This document shows positions 1-6,322 of a DNA stretch of 9,560 bases, piece after piece. The first letter of the stretch is position 1. Every line of letters begins with the position of its first letter. A program made the translations under genes and the position numbers. The notes beneath the pieces are model-generated. The model searched no databases. It was not told the DNA's origin and saw only the letters and a list, made by a program, of their open reading frames with translations. Source of the stretch: Chitinophagaceae bacterium (lineage in GTDB: Bacteria; Bacteroidota; Bacteroidia; Chitinophagales; Chitinophagaceae); NCBI GenBank assembly GCA_947463105.1, contig CANHSD010000109.1:1-9560 (forward strand), read 5' to 3'.

Positions 1-564
1 AGATAAATAATAAGCAGCTATTAATAAAACGCCACTGTACCTTGTAGAAACCATTAAAATTTCCAGAAATAATATGAAATAATTATTTTTCTTAACTGTG
101 GCTTGTTTAAATAAATTTACAATCCAAATGAGGAATATTGGGATAAACAATACTTCAGAAAGAACTGATCCCATATATACAAAGTAAAAATGGCATAATA
201 AAAATAGAAAAGCAGTGTCGGGTAGATTATTATTTATTTTTTTAACTTTAAAATTCAGATATATCAACACAAACAAAAAAGAAATAACAGATGAGGCAAT
301 AACTAAATTAGAACTAAATCCACCTATCAGCATAAAACCCGCGAGATAAAAAGAATATAAAGGGGGGAAAAGAGTAATTGGCTGATTGTTGCAATCGTAT
401 TTGTATTCTCCGGAACTTATGAGATTCTTAGCCCCGTCTAAATATGCAAATGAATCAGGAGTGAGTTGCAGACCACAATAAAAGTTATAACAATAAAAAA
501 GTAGAATTCCTACTTGGAAAATTCTAAATCTATAATCTATTAATGGCTTTATAATTTGAACCAT
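1..564 (-). CDS. GT-C type membrane glycosyltransferase, N-terminal part (runs off the window)
   Basis: The frame is open for 188 codons from an ATG at 564 down to the window edge, so only the N-terminal part is present. The protein is strongly hydrophobic, with a first membrane helix at about residues 14–31. The loop after it carries 'TPDSFAYLDGAKNL' (residues 35–48), followed by 'FPPLYSFYLAGF' (66–77). An acidic residue in the first periplasmic loop (here D37), followed by Tyr and a small helix, is the usual signature of GT-C enzymes such as the GT39/ArnT/PMT-like families. These transfer a sugar from a polyprenyl-phosphate carrier outside the inner membrane. The start overlaps the stop of the UbiA gene by 16 bases, which suggests translational coupling and a shared pathway. 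The DNA is very AT-rich. The GT-C class is fairly secure; the sugar and acceptor are unknown. A Wzy-like polymerase is a less likely alternative. Confidence 0.75.
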   Translation of the reverse strand, partial: MVQIIKPLIDYRFRIFQVGILLFYCYNFYCGLQLTPDSFAYLDGAKNLISSGEYKYDCNNQPITLFPPLYSFYLAGFMLIGGFSSNLVIASSVISFLFVLIYLNFKVKKINNNLPDTAFLFLLCHFYFVYMGSVLSEVLFIPIFLIWIVNLFKQATVKKNNYFILFLEILMVSTRYSGVLLIAAYYLS

Positions 565-1424
565 TGTATTGATAAGTAAAGTAAAACAAACGATAAAACA
601 AACATTAGTAAACGAGGCCTACCATAAAAATCACTTACCATATCATCATCACTTTTATTTGAATCATCAAAGTACAACAACACACCTCCACAAGAAAAAA
701 TATTTAAAGCAATTAACTGAATATGAGATGTAATTTTTAAAAAAAAGTGATAATGAATATTCAAAAAAATCAAAGATGTAAAGGCAAATAAAAGTGAAAG
801 TGTTTTAAGCTCTGAAAAGTCTGGTAAAGAATAAATTCGTCCAGAAAGTGATTCGTTGTTCATTATTTTGATTTCAAGGTGTCTTTTTCTCATTGAAACT
901 GAAAGAAAAATCATTAAACTAGTCAGCAAAAACCAACTTGTTAACTCGGTACCAGAAATAGAAGAACCGAAAAATATTCTAATTATATAAAACAATGCAA
1001 GAACAAGAACATCTAAATATCTTTCTTTCTTTAAATACACTGAATAGATCCAGTTTAAAATAAAATAAAATAATAAAATTTGTAAAGTTTGAAATGATAT
1101 CATCCAAGACAGTACCAAAGAAGTAATAAGCAGGAAAAATGAAACGAGTAATATTTTCCTTAAGTTGACTTTTCCAGATGCTATTACCCTATCTCTTTTA
1201 AGTGGGTGAAGTCGATCATGTTGAACATCCCTAATGTCATTCAAAACATACAATGAAGATGCCATCATTCCAAAACTTATAAAACCAATCAGTAATTTAA
1301 AAAATATATTAATATTAAATATGTCACTTGATAGTATTGCAGGGATAAAGATTAAAATGTTTTTAACCCAATGCTTTATCCTAAAGGCCTTAAACACGAT
1401 TTTCAATTTGTTTAAGTTTGCCAT
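549..1424 (-). CDS. UbiA-family prenyltransferase, polyprenyl-phosphate phosphoribosyltransferase-like
   Basis: This 291-residue polytopic membrane protein has about eight to nine helices. It carries the UbiA Mg-diphosphate motif NDxxDxxxD as N62-D63-I-R-D66-V-Q-H-D70, followed by a basic 'HPLKRDRVIASGKV' stretch (73–86). Further on are Y-x-x-x-L-K…D (Y127/Y130, K132, D138) and 'KRHLE' (180–184). The opening 'RIKHWVKN' and the 'RDV..D..HP.KR.R.IA.G' pattern match the DPPR synthase branch (mycobacterial Rv3806c type) better than the quinone or heme branches. Those enzymes move 5-phosphoribose from PRPP onto polyprenyl phosphate at the inner membrane. The start codon lies inside the end of the HAD gene (35-base overlap), and the stop lies inside the start of the GT-C gene. 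In many bacteria a HAD domain is fused to the N-terminus of this UbiA type; here the two are separate. The donor assignment is inferred from family resemblance. Confidence 0.85.
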   Translation of the reverse strand: MANLNKLKIVFKAFRIKHWVKNILIFIPAILSSDIFNINIFFKLLIGFISFGMMASSLYVLNDIRDVQHDRLHPLKRDRVIASGKVNLRKILLVSFFLLITSLVLSWMISFQTLQILLFYFILNWIYSVYLKKERYLDVLVLALFYIIRIFFGSSISGTELTSWFLLTSLMIFLSVSMRKRHLEIKIMNNESLSGRIYSLPDFSELKTLSLLFAFTSLIFLNIHYHFFLKITSHIQLIALNIFSCGGVLLYFDDSNKSDDDMVSDFYGRPRLLMFVLSFVLLYLSIQWFKL

Positions 1425-1884
1425 CGATTACGTGAAGCGGATTTAAAGAAGATTGATATATGATTTTATCACTTGAGTCATTCCCGATATAAGCAAAAGG
1501 GGTAAATTCTTTCTTTAGTATAAAGTCCAACTTTTTTATGCCCTTCAAATTTATATTTGTGCTTCCAAATATTCCTGTAAATAGATCCAGATGGCCAAAG
1601 AGTCGTTTTGCAAATTTATCAGGACTTGCAGTAATTAGGATTACACCCTTGTAGCTACCTTTTTTTTCAGCTATATAACTTAAAACTTCATGATTTATGA
1701 GAAAGTCAATTGGATAATTAGGCTGAAACCCATTTAATAAATCTTGTTTCAGTAATAACAAGCCGTCTTTTTTGAATAAATATTTTATCAATGAAAATGG
1801 AGTTTCCAGAAGTTTTTTAAAAACTAACTCTTCAAAAAAGTCGTTTTTTAGTAGAGTGCCATCCATGTCACAGATTAGATACAT
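1390..1884 (-). CDS. HAD-family hydrolase (phosphoserine-phosphatase-like), partner of UbiA protein
   Basis: This is a 164-residue soluble protein with the HAD motifs in order. Motif I is 'CDMDGTLL', with nucleophile D6 and acid/base D8. Motif II is 'VILITAS' (T85), motif III is the lysine pair K117/K118, and motif IV is 'YIGNDSSD' (D136, D139). A helical cap lies between motifs I and II, as in subclass IB enzymes. It resembles the N-terminal half of the known HAD–UbiA fusion proteins, particularly in the 'TASPDKFAKRLFGHLDLF' region. Likely role: removal of the 5-phosphate from the polyprenyl-phosphoryl ribose phosphate made by the adjacent UbiA protein, the job done by a separate PAP2-type phosphatase in mycobacteria. 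That role is inference. It is the first gene of the AT-rich cassette and starts 16 bases after the stop of the Wzm remnant. All catalytic residues appear intact. Confidence 0.85.
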   Translation of the reverse strand: MYLICDMDGTLLKNDFFEELVFKKLLETPFSLIKYLFKKDGLLLLKQDLLNGFQPNYPIDFLINHEVLSYIAEKKGSYKGVILITASPDKFAKRLFGHLDLFTGIFGSTNINLKGIKKLDFILKKEFTPFAYIGNDSSDKIIYQSSLNPLHVIDGKLKQIENRV

Positions 1885-1900
1885 TAATTAGTGTGGTTTT

Positions 1901-2014
1901 TCATTTAAAATCACGCTTCACGAACATCCAGAGGAGATCTCGGTATTTCCAGACTTCCTTGAGGTTGATGTCGAGGAGGTGGGCCTGGGGTTTTATTTCT
2001 AGGTCCTCAACCCC
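1901..2014 (-). pseudogene. Wzm-type ABC-2 polysaccharide export permease, N-terminal remnant
   Basis: A short open stretch, too small to be called as an ORF and without its own start, encodes 'EIKPQAHLLDIN' followed by 'LKEVWKYRDLLWMFVKRDF'. This closely matches the cytoplasmic N-terminus of Wzm/RfbD-type ABC-2 permeases, where a 'LKEVW.YRDLL…V.RDF' segment precedes 'YKQT.LGPLW' and the first membrane helix. The match ends exactly at RDF: one lysine codon and a TGA follow, and the rest of the roughly 270-residue permease is absent. Upstream, an in-frame TGA at 2015–2017 lies inside the adjoining hairpin repeat. Its GC-rich codons match the export genes on its right, not the AT-rich cassette on its left. 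In related bacteria such a permease often follows wzc, so position and strand both fit. It is non-functional as it stands. Confidence 0.72.
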
Positions 2015-2069
2015 TCAGCCTTCGGCTGATTTACCAACCTCTGGTTGGCAAGCTCATCCTCCCTCAACC
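2005..2069. repeat. Two adjacent perfect hairpins flanked by an 8-bp direct repeat
   Basis: Hairpin one, TCAGCC-TTC-GGCTGA, is at 2015–2029 (6-bp stem, 3-nt loop). Hairpin two, CCAACC-TCT-GGTTGG, is at 2034–2048 (same geometry). The 8-mer CCTCAACC occurs on both sides, at 2005–2012 and 2062–2069. The copies are 57 bases apart, a multiple of three. The block sits between the wzc stop and the Wzm remnant. It looks like a small REP/MITE-like palindromic insertion, but family membership needs a genome search. No U-tract follows either stem on the minus strand, so it is not a typical intrinsic terminator, although it might protect the 3' end of the upstream mRNA. Confidence 0.55.
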
Positions 2070-2072
2070 TCT

Positions 2073-4502
2073 CTAAACTCCAATTGCTCTCCTGATCCTC
2101 TTCCACAAACGCCTTTTCTTGACACTCACATCAAAATAGTTGGAAATATTTCGCTCGGATCCGTATCCATACCCGATATAGCCATAGCTCACATAGCCGT
2201 AATATTTGCCATAACCCATCAAGGCCTTTACGTCATTGATGACGATGCTGAGGTGAGGGAGTTTTCCTCCTTTGTATAGTTCATCTACCAATTGCACCTG
2301 CCTTTTGAAGGTGAAATCATGCCTTATGATGTATACAGCACTGTCAGCATACTTGCCCAATTCAATGGCGTCACTGACCAACCCTACCGGTGCAGTATCA
2401 ATCACCACCACATCAAACCTTTCTTTCACTTCTCTAAAAAATTCTTCCAATTTGGGATCAAGGATCAGCTCTGCAGGATTAGGTGGGATGGGTCCGCAAC
2501 CGATCACAAACAGGTTATCCATCTGAGCTACAGGCATGATAATATCGTCTATGCTGGCCTTTCCCATCAGGTAGTTGGTAATCCCCTTGTTGTTTTTTCT
2601 GTCTATCCCCAATCCCTTGAGAATTTTGGGTTTGCGTATGTCAAACTCAAGGATGACTGTTTTCTTTCCAGAAATGGCCAACACCCCTGCCATGTTGGTG
2701 GCAACAAATGACTTGCCTTCACCACTCATGCTGGAAGTAACCAGTATTGTAGACTTGCTTTGCCTGGGCAATACATACTGTAAATTGGCCCGGATGATCC
2801 TAAACTGTTCAGAAATAAACCTCCTATCTGATCCCGTGATGATCAGTGTATCCTTTTCGTCTGAATGTCCTATCTCACCCAACAATGGAGCGGAAGTAAA
2901 CTTGTCAATATCTGCCTTGTTATTGACTTTGTCATTCAGTAATTCTCTCAATACGGCAATACCAATGGGAATGGCCAGGCCAATAAACAGGGCCGTCATG
3001 TAAAACGACCTTGGATTGGGGCTTACCGGCCATCCACCAGAGTAGCCGGGCTCCAATAACTGGATATTGGAGAGTGTGGATGCCGAACTGATGGATATCT
3101 GGATCTTTCGTTGCACCAGAGAGGAATACAGTTCGTGTATGACGGTTTGTTGGCGGCTGATGTCAAGCAACTGGCGTTGTTTGCGGGGAAGGCTGCGGAG
3201 TTCACTGTTGGCTTCCAGCTCTACTTCCTGAAAACCCTTGAGGGCCTCATTCATGGTTTCCTTGAGCTGGGTCAGGGTGATCACAATTTCATTGCGCACC
3301 TTGCCCATGGACAATTCCATGTCTCTGATGATGGGATTGTCTTTGGGTATGGTTTGCAAAGATATTTCCCTTTGCAGTTGCTGTTTGTTGTAGTCTGCAA
3401 TGATGGATCCTACAGATGCCTCATTGACCAGACTGACCATCGGAATGCTACGATAAATGTTCTTAGGATCCTTGATGAAATTGATCATGTAATCAATGAA
3501 GCGGATCTTGATGGACTGTTCCATGATTTGCTTGTCAGATCCCATGGCTTCTGCAAATGATCTGGTGGCCTGTGTTTCAGGTGCAATGACCTTGTTGTCT
3601 TCCTTGAACTGTTGCAGATTGCCTTCCACATTGTTGAGGTCGCCTTTTACCTGGGCCAGCTGGTCTTCAATGAAATTCAATGCACTGAGAGAAGCCTCGC
3701 GCTTGTCTTGCAGGCTATAGTCCTGATAGGCTTTCAGGAACCCATTGACAACATCAGTTGCCACCTGGGGGTGCTCTGAATAGTAGACAAAGTTCAAAAC
3801 ATTTCCTCCTTTGGTTACAACACCCACATTGATGCTTCCGGCCAATCCACGGGCTACCTGTTCTTCAGGCGTCCAGTTGCAGAAGAATTCAGTAGATGGA
3901 GCAATCTCCGCCTGCTTTTTCTCTAACACAAAAGATCCCTGTGGCAATTGAAACAATGTGCCAAAACGAATAGGGGCGGTGCTTCCATTGACAGAGAAAG
4001 TTTCTTTTCCGATCACCTTGACCAACAAGGAAATGCCATTGGCAGAATCGGTGATGTTGAGGATACTAAGCTGTATTGGACTTGATCGATTATTGATTAG
4101 GGTGTTCCTTAGGTTTCCCTTATAATAATATCCTTGTTGAAGGGAAGCGTTGCGTACCACCATGCGGGCCATGGCAGTGGATTTCACCAGTTCCATCTGG
4201 TCGTCCATGGAACGGGAGTTCACCGAAGTGGCCACCACATCACCGATCAATTGGTTGCCGCCGCCGCTTCCTGCATTCAAACCGGAGGGCCTGTCTTGCT
4301 TGATCAAAACCTTACCTGATGCTAAATAAATAGGGCTGATGTAGCGCAACCTTGTATAGGCAATGCCCAATGCAATGCTGACCGTTACAACAATCCATGG
4401 AACAAGGTAAATGTATTTGATCAGGAATTCCCTGGTGCTGAAATCTACTTTGTTTCTTTGCCGTATTTGAAAAGAATCGTCGTTGTTATTGAAATTGGAC
4501 AT
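2073..4502 (-). CDS. wzc: Wzc-type polysaccharide chain-length determinant and BY-kinase
   Basis: This 809-residue inner-membrane protein controls polymer length and export in surface-polysaccharide assembly. Membrane helices lie near residues 31–50 and 501–520 and enclose a large periplasmic Wzz-like domain with coiled-coil stretches (about 265–300 and 395–470). The proline-rich 'WPVSPNPR' (491–498) precedes helix two, as in other co-polymerases. The cytoplasmic BY-kinase domain has 'EQFRIIRANLQY' (565–576), Walker A with GEGKS (594–598, K597), Walker A' 'ILEFDIRKP' (D621) and Walker B 'VVVIDTAP' (D702). The tail (764–789) holds nine tyrosines in Gly/Tyr repeats, the expected autophosphorylation cluster, and the protein ends in a basic segment. 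The start lies 26 bases after the wza stop, indicating an operon. No Wzb-type phosphatase is visible here. It ends just before the hairpin repeat and the Wzm remnant. Confidence 0.95.
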   Translation of the reverse strand: MSNFNNNDDSFQIRQRNKVDFSTREFLIKYIYLVPWIVVTVSIALGIAYTRLRYISPIYLASGKVLIKQDRPSGLNAGSGGGNQLIGDVVATSVNSRSMDDQMELVKSTAMARMVVRNASLQQGYYYKGNLRNTLINNRSSPIQLSILNITDSANGISLLVKVIGKETFSVNGSTAPIRFGTLFQLPQGSFVLEKKQAEIAPSTEFFCNWTPEEQVARGLAGSINVGVVTKGGNVLNFVYYSEHPQVATDVVNGFLKAYQDYSLQDKREASLSALNFIEDQLAQVKGDLNNVEGNLQQFKEDNKVIAPETQATRSFAEAMGSDKQIMEQSIKIRFIDYMINFIKDPKNIYRSIPMVSLVNEASVGSIIADYNKQQLQREISLQTIPKDNPIIRDMELSMGKVRNEIVITLTQLKETMNEALKGFQEVELEANSELRSLPRKQRQLLDISRQQTVIHELYSSLVQRKIQISISSASTLSNIQLLEPGYSGGWPVSPNPRSFYMTALFIGLAIPIGIAVLRELLNDKVNNKADIDKFTSAPLLGEIGHSDEKDTLIITGSDRRFISEQFRIIRANLQYVLPRQSKSTILVTSSMSGEGKSFVATNMAGVLAISGKKTVILEFDIRKPKILKGLGIDRKNNKGITNYLMGKASIDDIIMPVAQMDNLFVIGCGPIPPNPAELILDPKLEEFFREVKERFDVVVIDTAPVGLVSDAIELGKYADSAVYIIRHDFTFKRQVQLVDELYKGGKLPHLSIVINDVKALMGYGKYYGYVSYGYIGYGYGSERNISNYFDVSVKKRRLWKRIRRAIGV

Positions 4503-4528
4503 GCGTTATAATCAGTTTTGGTATTCGA

Positions 4529-5335
4529 TCAACGAAAAAGGTTGATCAGGAATGATATTCCGGTTAACAAGCTCAAGCCCAAGGTAAAGTTCTGCACCCA
4601 AGCCTGGTTCTGTGTGTTCACCTTGCCTTTGCGCATGTCTACAAACACAATATCGTTTTGCTGGAGGTAATAATAAGGTGAGTTGAACACATCGGGCTTG
4701 GTGACATCGATGCGTGAAAAAACCCTTTTCCCATCCTTTTCCCTGATAATGAGCACGTTATCGCGTCGGCCGAAAAATGTCATGTCTCCCGCAAGGGTCA
4801 ATGCCTCGAAAATATTGGTATTCTCCCGAACCAGCGGATACACGCCCGGCGCTCCCACATCCCCAAAAACAGTGATTTTTAGGTTGAGGAAACGAATCAC
4901 ATAATAGGGATTGATCAGGAGTTTATCCTTGAGTTTACTGTCCATGAGTTTTGTAACGCCCTCTCTGGTAAGGCCTTCCACATTGAGTTTGCCGATTTGT
5001 GGGAAAAATATATTTCCTTCCTGGTCCACTTCGTAGACATTGCCCGCTGCTGAAACATTGCCCCCACCCTGCGCTGGGGCATTCATGCCCGCACCCGTGG
5101 ATATTGGAATGGACCCGGTATTGAACATGGCACTGGCTGCTGCATTGTCGCTGAATACTGCGATGCTGATCTGATCCCCTTTTTGGATTCGCTGTTCTGG
5201 AACCTTGAACTGGCTATACTTTGTGGAATCGATATCTCCCTGCAGGTATTGCAACTGCTTGTAAGTAGTACAGGAGCTCAGGTAGGCAAGCAAAATTGTA
5301 GGCATAAGAAGCCTATACAGAAACTTTCTAGTCAT
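4529..5335 (-). CDS. wza: Wza-type polysaccharide export lipoprotein
   Basis: This 268-residue protein forms, or contributes to, the outer-membrane channel through which the polymer leaves the cell. The N-terminus is a lipoprotein signal with lipobox LSSC (cysteine 22). A polysaccharide export (PES) domain begins at 'RIQKGDQISIAVF' (49–61). It is interrupted by a Gly/Ala/Asn-rich insertion (about 71–99) and resumes at 'YEVDQEGNIFFPQIGKL' (101–117). An SLBB domain starts at 'ITVFGDVGAPGVYPL' (154–168). A hydrophobic helix at about 249–267 ends the protein, a layout common in Bacteroidota and shorter than E. coli Wza (379 residues). It lies between the antiterminator gene and wzc, in the usual order. 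The ATG at 5335 directly precedes the basic start of the signal peptide, so the start is well supported. Confidence 0.93.
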   Translation of the reverse strand: MTRKFLYRLLMPTILLAYLSSCTTYKQLQYLQGDIDSTKYSQFKVPEQRIQKGDQISIAVFSDNAAASAMFNTGSIPISTGAGMNAPAQGGGNVSAAGNVYEVDQEGNIFFPQIGKLNVEGLTREGVTKLMDSKLKDKLLINPYYVIRFLNLKITVFGDVGAPGVYPLVRENTNIFEALTLAGDMTFFGRRDNVLIIREKDGKRVFSRIDVTKPDVFNSPYYYLQQNDIVFVDMRKGKVNTQNQAWVQNFTLGLSLLTGISFLINLFR

Positions 5336-5361
5336 TGTAAATTCAGTTGTGTTGGTATTCG

Positions 5362-5380
5362 TTTGCCCCGGATTGGCAAA
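5362..5380. repeat. Inverted repeat in the antiterminator–wza gap
   Basis: TTTGCC (5362–5367) and GGCAAA (5375–5380) form a 6-bp stem with a 7-nt loop inside the 89-base untranslated gap upstream of wza. A second, weaker pair (CTGTC 5396–5400, GACAG 5410–5414) lies closer to the antiterminator stop. No run of T follows on the minus strand. They may be mRNA structures that tune wza translation or pausing, or they may be chance. Confidence 0.35.
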
Positions 5381-5424
5381 TGTTGCAAAGGTTTACTGTC
5401 TACTTTTATGACAGCATTGTAAAA

Positions 5425-5931
5425 CTAAACCTTGCTGACGGTCTTCTTGTCAAATTTAGCAGTGAGAATAAAACCAAGGCTGTCAATCCGCACTTCAACG
5501 GTATTGTTTCCCATCACGCGCAAAACGTGGCCAGTGGCGCCCATCATCACACCGGTATTCAATACCACGGCGTCTGCAGGCTTCAGCTCAATGCTGGTCA
5601 CTTCCACGTCTTCATATTCGGACATGAATTTCTTGATCTCGATGATTTCTTCTTCCCTAACAATTGCGGGTTTCCCATTCCAGTAGACATAGTTCAGCAC
5701 GCCATCCACAAAGCGTACTTCTGTCATTTCAGCGTCTTCTACCTTGACAAATACATAGCTTTTGAATAGCGGCTCCTCGATGGTCTTCATCCGGTCGGAC
5801 CACTTCCGTCTTACCTTGTTTAATGGGCAATATGCTTCTATCCCTTTTTTTACAAGGGATGTATGAACTTTCTTTTCCCAGCGTGGCTTGGTGTATACAA
5901 CCAACCATTTTTTTGCAACCTGTTTCTTCAT
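5425..5931 (-). CDS. NusG-paralogue transcription antiterminator (UpxY/RfaH-like)
   Basis: This is a specialised NusG paralogue of about 168 residues. The NGN domain begins with 'KWLVVYTKPRWEKKV' and contains 'PLFKSYVFVKV' (about residue 55 onward), the counterpart of the classic PLFPGYVF motif. A KOW-like domain occupies the last 45 residues ('TGVMMGATGHVLRV'). UpxY/RfaH/LoaP proteins ride on RNA polymerase and let it read through long polysaccharide operons. First position, directly ahead of wza and wzc, is where such a gene is expected. I chose the ATG at 5931; an in-frame GTG at 5937 would add two residues (M-N). It is probably not the housekeeping NusG, which normally sits beside secE and ribosomal protein genes. 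The UpxY label rests on context and length. Confidence 0.88.
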   Translation of the reverse strand: MKKQVAKKWLVVYTKPRWEKKVHTSLVKKGIEAYCPLNKVRRKWSDRMKTIEEPLFKSYVFVKVEDAEMTEVRFVDGVLNYVYWNGKPAIVREEEIIEIKKFMSEYEDVEVTSIELKPADAVVLNTGVMMGATGHVLRVMGNNTVEVRIDSLGFILTAKFDKKTVSKV

Positions 5932-5937
5932 GTTCAC

Positions 5938-6256
5938 GCATTATCAAAGCTTCGCCAAGTCACCCACAGATTAAGGGTAATCAAAAAATAAGATTCAACA
6001 ACATGAACGTTTTCAAATACTTGAAAAGTATGTTGTGCTTAAATTGAATAATTATTGGCTTATTGGGCATCGCCATGGTTTTTTATGAATAGTTGGAATG
6101 TACTGAAATACCTTTGTAGAAGGTTTTGACTAATTAAGTTACTATTAATTGACAAATATCTCTAAAATTAATGGATTGTTTTTGTTTGTGGATAACAATT
6201 TTATATCAACAACCGGTGGACCGGATTATTGAAAAACATATTAAAAATATTCATAA
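5938..6256 (-). promoter_or_regulatory. Non-coding leader/promoter region of the polysaccharide operon
   Basis: About 320 AT-rich bases lie between the peptidase terminator and the antiterminator start, with no credible ORF on either strand. This region must supply the operon's promoter. I could not place a convincing Bacteroidota promoter (TTTG … TAnnTTTG) on the minus strand. There are two palindromes. TTTTCAA-ATAC-TTGAAAA at 6010–6027 has a 7-bp stem and 4-nt loop. CCGGT-GG-ACCGG at 6213–6224 looks like a protein-binding site because its loop is only 2 nt. Either could be an operator or a leader structure sensed by the antiterminator; this is inference. Confidence 0.45.
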
Positions 6257-6294
6257 AAAAGGGGGGATGCTTTTTACAGAGCATCCCCCCTTTT
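6257..6294 (-). terminator. Strong intrinsic terminator after the M28 peptidase gene
   Basis: A perfect 14-bp stem pairs 6257–6270 (AAAAGGGGGGATGC) with 6281–6294 (GCATCCCCCCTTTT) around a 10-nt loop. It sits 28 bases beyond the peptidase stop codon. Read on the minus strand, the stem is followed by a run of six T, as expected for Rho-independent termination. The A/T-flanked stem could also stop plus-strand transcripts. It separates the tatC–rpiB–peptidase block from the polysaccharide operon. Confidence 0.93.
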
Positions 6295-6322
6295 GGAGTG
6301 TTGAACCAACTGGACATATTGA

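Noticed and set aside
1390..1424. Programmed frameshift joining HAD and UbiA
   Set aside because: No slippery heptamer or downstream structure is apparent in the overlap, and the UbiA frame has its own ATG.
2015..2048. Intrinsic terminator after wzc
   Set aside because: The stems are perfect but no T-run follows on the minus strand, and the genes beyond would otherwise lack a visible promoter.
1893..2279. Plus-strand open frame of 128 codons across the seam region
   Set aside because: It overlaps the 3' end of wzc and the Wzm remnant antisense, has low-complexity Ser/Pro-rich content, and resembles nothing. The minus-strand readings are far better supported.
3111..3560. Plus-strand 149-codon open frame inside wzc
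   Set aside because: It is antisense to a well-conserved part of the Wzc periplasmic domain, so it is a shadow of that gene's codon bias.
6109..6116. TACCTTTG, a match to the Bacteroidota -7 element on the plus strand
   Set aside because: No TTTG at the expected upstream distance and no plus-strand gene downstream, so it is most likely a chance match.
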